A DNA stretch of 64,000 nt from positions 124,001 through 188,000 of the forward strand of contig NZ_JAEEMU010000036.1 in assembly GCF_016283395.1 (NCBI RefSeq). The letters are read 5' to 3'. Positions within the stretch are counted from its first letter, which is position 1, and the number at the start of each line of letters is the position of its first letter. Both the position numbers and the translations under genes were made by a program. This DNA is from Ruminococcus sp. (GTDB taxonomy: Bacteria > Bacillota_A > Clostridia > Oscillospirales > Ruminococcaceae). Positions 16,195 to 23,707 of the stretch are shown in pieces. The notes below the pieces were generated by a model. It worked only from the letters and a program-made list of their open reading frames with translations, was not told where the DNA came from and did not search any database.

Positions 16195-18120
16195 ATGCGC
16201 AGATGTGTTTCCGCAATGCTGGCGGCGGAGCTGTTGTTGACGGGCTGTTCTTCCAGGATAGTGCAGAATGAACCCAAGCCCATTGACAACACTGTCTATA
16301 CTCGTGAAAGCGCAGGGATACGTTTGCAGGACGATTTTTACGGTTATATGAATTTCGATTTACTGTACGGCAGCGATATACCTGCAGATATGAACGAATT
16401 GAGCGCGGGGCAGCTTGTGAACAAACAGGTCGAAGATATCCTCTCAGATGAAATACTGACGATAGCCAATGGTAAAGGCTATAGTATCGGCAGCGATGAA
16501 CAGAAAATACACGACATGTATGAGCAGTATCTTGATGACGAAGCAAGAGACAATGTCGGATTTGCACCGCTTGAAGAGGGCTTTGCGGCGATAGAAAGCT
16601 CTCAGACAACGTACGAATTTGTCCGTGCCTGCGGTATGCTTTACACCGAATATGGAGTAGCTGCGCTGCCTGCGGTGTATGTGTCCCAGGATCATTTCGA
16701 CAGCAGCAGATACAGCGTTGTGCTCAGACAAATGGAGCTTTTCTATACGACCGATGAGCTTCTTAACGGCAGGGACAGCGCAGAGGAATTGCAGCGGCAG
16801 ATGACAGAGCTTCTTGAAGCTCTCGGAACAGATAACGCCGATGCTCTCGCTTACGATACGGTCACGATGCTGCTGGATATTGCCGAAAGCACCGCCGATA
16901 CAAGCAATATGACAATTGAGGAAATGCACAATATCCGTAAGCCCGATGAGCTTGATTCTCTGCTCGCGTCTTATATCGAAACGCTCGGACTGGACGGACG
17001 TGATGTGATCGTGTACGACACCGAACAGCTCGATAAAATATGCTCTTTGCTGATCGCTGAAAATCTCCCTCAGTGGAAAGCACTTGCGGAATGTGTGCTG
17101 ATATACGGATACAAGGACTATCTTCCGCCGAAAATCTCAAAGTCTCTGAACTCGGACATAATCTCCGATGAGGAAAAGGTTCTGAATGCTGTGAAAAAGC
17201 TGCTTTCGGACGAGGTAGGAAATATATATGCGAAAAAATATCTTGATGAAAAAATACTTTCTGCTGTAAAGCAGATGACTGAGGATATCATCGCGGCATA
17301 CAAAAAAGTCATCGAAACATCGGAGCTGTTGTCCGAAAGTGAACGTGCGGAATGCCTTGCGAAGATAGACCATATGACAGTAAATATCGGCTGTCCCGAT
17401 GAGAAATATCACAGCAGCTCTGAGGTCTCGGGCAGTCTGCTTGAAAGCGTTATAAGTATCAAAAGTGGGGCAGTAAAAGACAACTTTTCAAAGCTTGATA
17501 AAAGTCCTCAGCCGACAGACTGGTATATGCCGCCGCAGACAGTCAATGCAGTCTGTCGTCAGCAGAGCAACAGTATCACAATTCCAATGGCTATGTTCAA
17601 TGTGCCGTATTTTGACATTAACGCGGACTATTTCACAAATCTGGGCGGACTCGGTTCTGTCATAGCGCATGAGATAGGTCACGATTTCGATGCGGATGGT
17701 ATCCTTTACGATGAGTACGGAAATTACCGTCCCGAACGTATCGGCAGTGACCGCGCTAAGCTATTGTCAGATGAAGTTGCGGAGTATTTCGGCAGCAGGC
17801 AGATCATGGGAACATTCTATATCGACGGCGAACGCACAAAGACGGAAAACGTCGCTGATCTCGGCGGTATGCAGGTGATAGCCTCAATGACCGACAATAA
17901 GGACGAGCTGAAACGTATCTTCGGGAGCTATGCGAATATCTGGGCAACCCTCAGCTTTGATACCGATACAGCGGAGCATATCGCAGATGATGTTCACAGC
18001 CCTGCGGAGATACGTGCGAACGGGGTGCTGTCGAGTGTGGACAAATTCTATGAAGCTTACGGTATTACAGAAACGGACGGTATGTATGTGCCGCCCGAAA
18101 AACGTGTAAGGGTGTGGTGA
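16195..18120 (+). CDS. M13-family (neprilysin/PepO-like) metallopeptidase lipoprotein
   Basis: 641 residues. The N-terminus has a lipobox (LLLTGC), so it should be anchored outside the membrane. The catalytic zinc motif HEIGH is in VIAHEIGHDFDADG, the third ligand Glu in ENVADLGG, and the C-terminal VHSPAEIRAN is the M13 substrate-binding signature. The usual NAYY motif reads NAVC here, a deviation in the substrate-binding edge strand. M13 enzymes cut short peptides only. Placed between a small membrane protein and an FtsX-type ABC transporter with a LytTR/GHKL pair, it most likely trims or destroys an extracellular peptide signal or antimicrobial. It ends 1 nt before the permease start. Confidence 0.88.
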   Translation: MRRCVSAMLAAELLLTGCSSRIVQNEPKPIDNTVYTRESAGIRLQDDFYGYMNFDLLYGSDIPADMNELSAGQLVNKQVEDILSDEILTIANGKGYSIGSDEQKIHDMYEQYLDDEARDNVGFAPLEEGFAAIESSQTTYEFVRACGMLYTEYGVAALPAVYVSQDHFDSSRYSVVLRQMELFYTTDELLNGRDSAEELQRQMTELLEALGTDNADALAYDTVTMLLDIAESTADTSNMTIEEMHNIRKPDELDSLLASYIETLGLDGRDVIVYDTEQLDKICSLLIAENLPQWKALAECVLIYGYKDYLPPKISKSLNSDIISDEEKVLNAVKKLLSDEVGNIYAKKYLDEKILSAVKQMTEDIIAAYKKVIETSELLSESERAECLAKIDHMTVNIGCPDEKYHSSSEVSGSLLESVISIKSGAVKDNFSKLDKSPQPTDWYMPPQTVNAVCRQQSNSITIPMAMFNVPYFDINADYFTNLGGLGSVIAHEIGHDFDADGILYDEYGNYRPERIGSDRAKLLSDEVAEYFGSRQIMGTFYIDGERTKTENVADLGGMQVIASMTDNKDELKRIFGSYANIWATLSFDTDTAEHIADDVHSPAEIRANGVLSSVDKFYEAYGITETDGMYVPPEKRVRVW

Positions 18121-18121
18121 T

Positions 18122-20533
18122 ATGCGCTTTATATTGAAAATGATACTCCGCAATATCACAGTAAAGCCCCTGCGGACAGCTGTCATCGTGCTGTGTCTTG
18201 CGGCAGTGTCGCTGACTTTTTCGCTATGCCTGACCATCAGTGTTTCTTCAAAGATGGCTGTTGAGGAACAGGTGCGCAGCGGAAACGGCAGAGCTGACAT
18301 TGTACTTAACAGCAGCAAGGGCTTTATGGAACTGCCTGTTCTTCCCGATGAATGTGACAGCCTGCCTGTTCTGCTTGCAAGCTCGTATTTTCAGATACAC
18401 GATATCAAAAATTACAAATATGTTCAGAAGAAAAACATCATAGTCCTCGGGATTGATACTGCCAAGGCAAAGGACTTCGGTATGCTTCCCGAGTGTACCG
18501 CACCGAAAGACGGTGAAGCAGTCATCAGCTATTCGGTGGCACAGCGATACGGCTATGAGGTTGGAGATACGATGACACTGCCCTGTGCAGACAAAACAGA
18601 AGTTACTCTCACGGTCTCGGAGATCGTGCTGAACAAGGGCTTGCTTTCAATTATGCCGCAGACGGTGATAGTTACGGAGGACACAGCAAGAAGCTTTCTG
18701 TCCGAACCCGAATTAAAAGCGACAATGCTCTACATAGACGCTCCCGACGGCATGACCTCTGAAATTGCAGATCAGCTGTCGGAAATGTACCCCGAACTTA
18801 CCGTTCAGCAGCTCACGGGAACAGCCGAAACTGAAGATATGATCGAAAGTCTGACAAGAACATTTTTCATTCTTTTCATCGTGACATTTCTTATGATACT
18901 GTTCATCATCACGGCTTTTTCAAAGAATATCGCTGCCGAAAGGCTGTCCGTCATCGGAACGCTCAGAAGTATAGGCGCAGAGAAAAAGACCGCGGCGTTC
19001 ACGCTTCTTGCGGAATGTGCAGTGTATGGACTGCTTGGCGGAATTCTTGGAACAGTGCTGTTTTACGCAATCAAGGATATGCTTGTCGGGAATACGATAC
19101 CCTCTGTGAACGGCTTGGGCGGCAGCGTTTCCGTGCCTTATTACATACCGCTGACGGGACTCCTGCTCTCGGCGGCGATTAGCTGTACAGTCTCGCTTTC
19201 AACTGTTATAAATACATCAAAAACGCCCATAAGGGACATCATTTTCGGCGGTAAGGACAGCGTATACCGCCCCAAAAATGCTACGGCAGTTATAGGCGTG
19301 GCACTTTTCGTTTGCGCACTTATACTGTACTTTTCGCAGACAGGGTCTATCTCTTTTATCGTTGGACTTGCGGCGTTTGTGATCGGTCTGTGCCTTATTG
19401 TTCCGAAGCTGCTGTCCGCAGTATCGGCGATCACGGCATTGCACACGGACGGCGGCATTCTGCCCGTATTAAGGCTTGCTGTTATTCAGTCGGGAACGAA
19501 AAAGACAGCCGTCACGGGCACAGTCATCTGCGTGGCGACTATGCTGCTTACCTCGTCCTTGTATATACTCTCGTGCTCGGTGGAAAAGCTGTATTCGGTG
19601 AGAAATTACGGCTGCGATGCTATCGTGACCGATCTTTCCGAACGTGCAGAGCGTTATGATATCATCACCGCCGACAGCAGGGAATTTATCTATAACACCG
19701 AAGAAACGGCACAGATAAACGGTAAAACCGTGACGATAAACCTATTCGGATATGAGGGCTTCGAGATGTTTTCGGGACTTTGTGATCTGCCCGATAAACT
19801 TGCCGAAAACGAGATAGCATTTGACAGGCTTATGATGAAGCGGCTCGGCATCAATGTGGGGGATAGTGTTACACTCACGCTGAAAAGCAATACCCTTCGT
19901 CCCGTAACGCTTACCTTGACGGCAGTATCAGGCATCGACAGCATTTATTTCGATCAGCGGTGCAATGCGGCGGTCGTAAGCCTTGAAACCTACATAAACG
20001 TCTACCATGATTACCCGTCAACTCTGCTTGTAAAGGGGGATACCGAGCTTATGCGCAGGCAGCTTATCGACAACAGCGCGGAATTCCAGCTGACGGAGGA
20101 ATACTATGCATCATCTGATGAGGAGTCAAAAAGCGTTACGGGACTGCTGAAAGTGCTTGCGGTCATGGGCGTACTGCTTGCGGTGATATCAGTTTCGAGC
20201 GAGCAAATGATAGGTTTCACGCAGCGCAAACATGAACTTGCGGTGCTGCGTTCTCAGGGAATGAGCATCGGGCAGCTCTCAAAAATGCTGCTCATAGAAA
20301 CTATACTGACAGTGATCGTCCCGATATTGCTCTTCGTGACCGCAGGACAGGCTGTGATGCTGTTCATCACGAAAACGCTGGGCAGCCTTGATATGAATAT
20401 ACCGATAAGCTATAAGATAACAGGGCTTGTCGGATTTATCGCAGTCATGTCGGCAGCAGTCGTTTTGACCGTACTGATACCGATCAATTCACTCAAAAAA
20501 ATGAACGTTGCCGCCGAGCTGAAACAGGAATAG
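18122..20533 (+). CDS. FtsX-type ABC transporter permease
   Basis: 803 residues with about ten membrane segments. The first segment (about 17-40) is followed by an extracytoplasmic domain, a three-segment FtsX unit (about 245-360), another hydrophobic pair (about 385-435), a second extracytoplasmic domain, and a final FtsX unit (about 680-795). This is the MacB/BceB-like mechanotransmission class, which expels or senses peptides rather than importing nutrients. It is coupled to the upstream peptidase (1 nt gap) and to the downstream ATPase (10 nt). Confidence 0.87.
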   Translation: MRFILKMILRNITVKPLRTAVIVLCLAAVSLTFSLCLTISVSSKMAVEEQVRSGNGRADIVLNSSKGFMELPVLPDECDSLPVLLASSYFQIHDIKNYKYVQKKNIIVLGIDTAKAKDFGMLPECTAPKDGEAVISYSVAQRYGYEVGDTMTLPCADKTEVTLTVSEIVLNKGLLSIMPQTVIVTEDTARSFLSEPELKATMLYIDAPDGMTSEIADQLSEMYPELTVQQLTGTAETEDMIESLTRTFFILFIVTFLMILFIITAFSKNIAAERLSVIGTLRSIGAEKKTAAFTLLAECAVYGLLGGILGTVLFYAIKDMLVGNTIPSVNGLGGSVSVPYYIPLTGLLLSAAISCTVSLSTVINTSKTPIRDIIFGGKDSVYRPKNATAVIGVALFVCALILYFSQTGSISFIVGLAAFVIGLCLIVPKLLSAVSAITALHTDGGILPVLRLAVIQSGTKKTAVTGTVICVATMLLTSSLYILSCSVEKLYSVRNYGCDAIVTDLSERAERYDIITADSREFIYNTEETAQINGKTVTINLFGYEGFEMFSGLCDLPDKLAENEIAFDRLMMKRLGINVGDSVTLTLKSNTLRPVTLTLTAVSGIDSIYFDQRCNAAVVSLETYINVYHDYPSTLLVKGDTELMRRQLIDNSAEFQLTEEYYASSDEESKSVTGLLKVLAVMGVLLAVISVSSEQMIGFTQRKHELAVLRSQGMSIGQLSKMLLIETILTVIVPILLFVTAGQAVMLFITKTLGSLDMNIPISYKITGLVGFIAVMSAAVVLTVLIPINSLKKMNVAAELKQE

Positions 20534-20543
20534 GGGGAGCAGA

Positions 20544-21218
20544 ATGGAAAATATCATCAAAATAAAAGCGATATGCAAGAGCTTCGGTGAGAAAGACAGC
20601 TGCACACAGGTACTGAACAAAGTGTCACTGACAGTCGGCAAGGGCGAGTTTATCTCGCTTATGGGCGCATCAGGCAGCGGAAAATCCACGCTCCTGTATC
20701 TCATTGGCGGACTTGATACCCCCGACAGCGGAGAGATATTTCTTGACGGCAGAGACATTTCCAAAATGCGCGACAAGGAGCTTTCAAAGCTGCGGCGTGA
20801 GGGAATGGGCTTTGTGTTTCAGTTTTTCAATCTGGTGCAAAATCTCACAGTTGAGGACAATATCCTGCTGCCCCTTATCATGGACGGCAAAAGCCCGAAA
20901 AAATACCGTGACAGGCTGGACAGTATCCTTGAAACGGTTGGACTTTCGGATAAGCGGCGCAGCTACCCGAACCAGCTTTCGGGCGGTCAGCAGCAGCGGT
21001 GCGCTATTGCAAGAGCAGTGATCTATGAGCCGAAAATACTCCTTGCCGACGAACCTACAGGAAACCTCGACAGCAAAAGCGGCACGGAAATTATGGAACT
21101 GTTCAGCCGTATCAACAAAGAAAAGGAGATAACGATACTTATGGTAACACATTCGGCGGAATGTGCGGCGTACTCCGACAGGATAATAACACTGTCAGAC
21201 GGAAAGATACTGCCTTGA
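20544..21218 (+). CDS. ABC transporter ATPase (MacB/LolD class)
   Basis: 224 residues, the usual length for the ATPase that partners FtsX-type permeases. Walker A GASGSGKST, signature LSGGQQQR, Walker B ILLADEPTGNLD and the switch His in MVTHSAE are intact. AGGGGGAG precedes the ATG. It powers the permease encoded 10 nt upstream. Confidence 0.93.
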   Translation: MENIIKIKAICKSFGEKDSCTQVLNKVSLTVGKGEFISLMGASGSGKSTLLYLIGGLDTPDSGEIFLDGRDISKMRDKELSKLRREGMGFVFQFFNLVQNLTVEDNILLPLIMDGKSPKKYRDRLDSILETVGLSDKRRSYPNQLSGGQQQRCAIARAVIYEPKILLADEPTGNLDSKSGTEIMELFSRINKEKEITILMVTHSAECAAYSDRIITLSDGKILP

Positions 21219-21260
21219 AAACAGGCGGCGGATGTGTTATACTGAAATAGGGTGATAATT

Positions 21261-21971
21261 ATGCGAATAGCCGTCTGCGACGATGAGAAATACTTCCGTG
21301 ATACGATCTTTGAGGAGATAAATGCTTTTTATCAAAGTCTTGATGTGCTGTGTCTGCCCTTTGCAAGCGGTGCGGAGCTGATCGCAGCTTTTGAAAAGGG
21401 GCAGCGGTTCGATGCTGTATTTCTTGACATAGAAATGCCGCCACCTGACGGTATGGAAACGGCAAGGCGGCTGCATGAGTTTTCAGCCGAACTGCCTGTG
21501 ATATTCCTTACGAGCCATACTGAGCTTGCTATGGACGGCTACGAGGTGGGAGCTTTCAGATTTTTGCAAAAGCCCGTTGTCAGTGAAAAGCTGACACAGG
21601 CACTCAAAGATATCGGGCAGCTCTGCGACAGAAAAAAGACTGTCTGTATCAAGGAAAACGGCGAGGAGCATTATATTTCTCCCGATGATATCATATACGC
21701 CGAGGCTGACAATAATTCGGTGCGGTTCATCACGGCGGAGCGTGAATATCAAATGAGAATGAAGATAACCGAAGCACTCACTATGCTTGATACGGCTTCC
21801 GACAGCTTTTGCAGGGTACACCGCTCGGTCATCGTAAACCTCGCACACATCATCAGCCGCAGCGACAGAGAGGTAAGGCTTGACAACGGTATCGTTCTGC
21901 CTGTAAGCAAAAGCTACGGTGACGAACTGAAAAAACGGCTGATGGATCACATAAGGCTGAACGAAAGGTAG
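21261..21971 (+). CDS. LytTR-family response regulator
   Basis: 236 residues from ATG 21261 (AGGGTG at 21249-21254; an in-frame GTG at 21252 is inside that site). The receiver (1-115) has acidic AVCDDE, phospho-acceptor in FLDIEMPPPDG and FLQKPV. The LytTR DNA-binding domain (about 135-235) has FCRVHRSVIVN and LPVSKSY, the typical base-reading region. Such regulators bind paired direct repeats; the 21-bp-spaced repeats at 15640-15671 upstream of this operon are the obvious target. The paired GHKL kinase follows. Confidence 0.9.
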   Translation: MRIAVCDDEKYFRDTIFEEINAFYQSLDVLCLPFASGAELIAAFEKGQRFDAVFLDIEMPPPDGMETARRLHEFSAELPVIFLTSHTELAMDGYEVGAFRFLQKPVVSEKLTQALKDIGQLCDRKKTVCIKENGEEHYISPDDIIYAEADNNSVRFITAEREYQMRMKITEALTMLDTASDSFCRVHRSVIVNLAHIISRSDREVRLDNGIVLPVSKSYGDELKKRLMDHIRLNER

Positions 21972-21980
21972 GTGGTGCTG

Positions 21981-23285
21981 ATGAAAACGATTGCACATTC
22001 TTCAATTATACTGCTCGGACTGATATACGGAACGGCGTTCAGCTTCTGCACAGTCGTCACGCTGGGCGACCTGTTTTACAGAAAAGTCAAACGTGTGATA
22101 TTGTTTCCGATAATTGCAGGAGTGATCTTCGGCATTGCGGAATTTTTGCAGAACTCTTTTTTAGGCGGTATCAATATACTGCCGCTGTACCTGCTGCATA
22201 CGGTCGCAGCCGTTTTTCTTCTTGCTGACAAGAATAAAGAAAGTATTATTTCGCTTATCTGTGCGGAGCTGTTTTCGGGCTGTATGATAAATAGTTTACA
22301 GACGGCGGTGTTTTCGGTCACAAACGGTGCAGAGAGATCATTTATCCAGGTGACTTTGCTTTATCTGACAGGCTATCTTGCAGCTGCTCTGTTCGTATTT
22401 CTTTTGAAAAGACTTGTCCGCAGCGAGGACAGAGAACCTCTCGGACTACTGCAAATTTTATTGTTGACGGGTATTTCCTGCGCTGTCACACCGCTTGTGA
22501 GCAGAAGCTTTACCATGTCCGACTACGTTCCCGATGTTTCTCCCGAAGCGGCAATACCCTCGGTGCTTATGCTGATGTCAGTAAGCGTACTTCTCCTGCT
22601 CTCGGTAAAAGCAGAACAGGCAAAGCGTTTCCGTGAGATGAATGAACTGAACGAAAAATATATGGATGTACAGGCGAAACATTTCGAGCAAAGCAGAGCT
22701 GCCGATACCGAAATGAGAATGTTGCGTCACGATATGAAAAATCATATCACGGTGATGAACGGACTTTTTGATTCGGGCAAAACCGATGAACTGAGCGAAT
22801 ATCTCAAGGCGCTCGGTGATACATTTGCAGATGCGCAGTCTGTCAATATCACGGGAAACGAGATCGCCGATGCAATCATTTACGAGAAAAAGAAATATGC
22901 CGAAATGAAAGGCGCAAGTCTTGTGACCGAAGGCAGTCTGAAAGGGCTTGAGATCAGCGCAGTTACGCTTTGTACAGTCCTGTCAAATCTGCTTGATAAT
23001 GCCATCGAAGCTGCTGTGCAGACCGATTCCGAGCGTATTGTAACACTTTCAGCGAAGAAATCAGGCAGCTTTTACTACATTCGTATCACAAACCCGACTG
23101 CAAATTATGTTGATATATCATCGGATATCCCCACAAGCAAACCCGACAGCGGCGGACATGGTCTGGGGCTGAAAAGCGTCAGAAAAGAGACTGAAAAGTG
23201 CGGCGGAACTCTGGAGCTGTCCTGTAAAGAAACGACCTCGGGATATTTCTTTACGGCAGAGGTCATACTGCCTGCGAAACAATAA
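21981..23285 (+). CDS. GHKL-family sensor histidine kinase (AgrC-like)
   Basis: 434 residues from ATG 21981, 9 nt after the regulator stop, with AGGTGGTG as site. The N-terminal half has about six membrane segments forming a sensor of the AgrC/ComD kind. The kinase core has the phospho-accepting His in LRHDMKNHITVMNG, NLLDNAIEAA for the N-box and GHGLGLKSV for the G2 box. These kinases usually detect secreted peptides. It is the last gene of the operon that starts at 15732; the cell-surface peptidase and ABC transporter would act on the same peptide pool. Confidence 0.9.
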   Translation: MKTIAHSSIILLGLIYGTAFSFCTVVTLGDLFYRKVKRVILFPIIAGVIFGIAEFLQNSFLGGINILPLYLLHTVAAVFLLADKNKESIISLICAELFSGCMINSLQTAVFSVTNGAERSFIQVTLLYLTGYLAAALFVFLLKRLVRSEDREPLGLLQILLLTGISCAVTPLVSRSFTMSDYVPDVSPEAAIPSVLMLMSVSVLLLLSVKAEQAKRFREMNELNEKYMDVQAKHFEQSRAADTEMRMLRHDMKNHITVMNGLFDSGKTDELSEYLKALGDTFADAQSVNITGNEIADAIIYEKKKYAEMKGASLVTEGSLKGLEISAVTLCTVLSNLLDNAIEAAVQTDSERIVTLSAKKSGSFYYIRITNPTANYVDISSDIPTSKPDSGGHGLGLKSVRKETEKCGGTLELSCKETTSGYFFTAEVILPAKQ

Positions 23286-23707
23286 CGATTGCGGAATATA
23301 TATCACTTTACCGCAGCCTATTGGAGCACCGATGAGCCGCCCGTAAAATCCAAATCAGCATTATGACATATCTCATTAACGGCACACATTGCTCCTGCAA
23401 GCACTCTCTTTTCCAAGAGGGTGCTTTTTTGTTTCAAAATCAAGCCTTTTAGAGCTTTTTTTACCACCCGTTCAAGTTGGCTTTGATCAGGAAAAAATAC
23501 ATATCTATCCCATGTAACCAATATCTTCTCTGTGGTTGTAATATATCTAATCAAATTATCACTGCACAAGTTTAAAAATTGCACTTTTTATACATACTGT
23601 TTCGCTATTTTAAGCCTTTTGTGTATAAAGTTTAAGACTATTTTAAGATTGGCAGTTTATTATGTAAATACATTTATTGTTTTTTTGTTTTTAGGAGGAT
23701 GAAAAAA
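23286..23707 (+). other. Intergenic region before the CotH/dockerin gene
   Basis: About 420 bp without a convincing gene. It holds the terminator of the preceding operon (23399-23431) and, further on, two copies of CTATTTTAAG (23605-23614 and 23638-23647), 33 bp apart and upstream of the CotH start. These could be operator sites. An 88-codon minus-strand frame here crosses the terminator and resembles nothing known. Confidence 0.5.
23399..23431 (+). terminator. Intrinsic terminator of the peptidase/ABC/TCS operon
   Basis: AAGCACTCTC (23399-23408) pairs with GAGGGTGCTT (23417-23426) with one G-U pair and is followed by TTTT. Confidence 0.85.

Noticed and set aside
23318..23584. 88-codon minus-strand frame in the gap before the CotH gene
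   Set aside because: It runs through the intrinsic terminator at 23399-23431, has no ribosome site and resembles no family.
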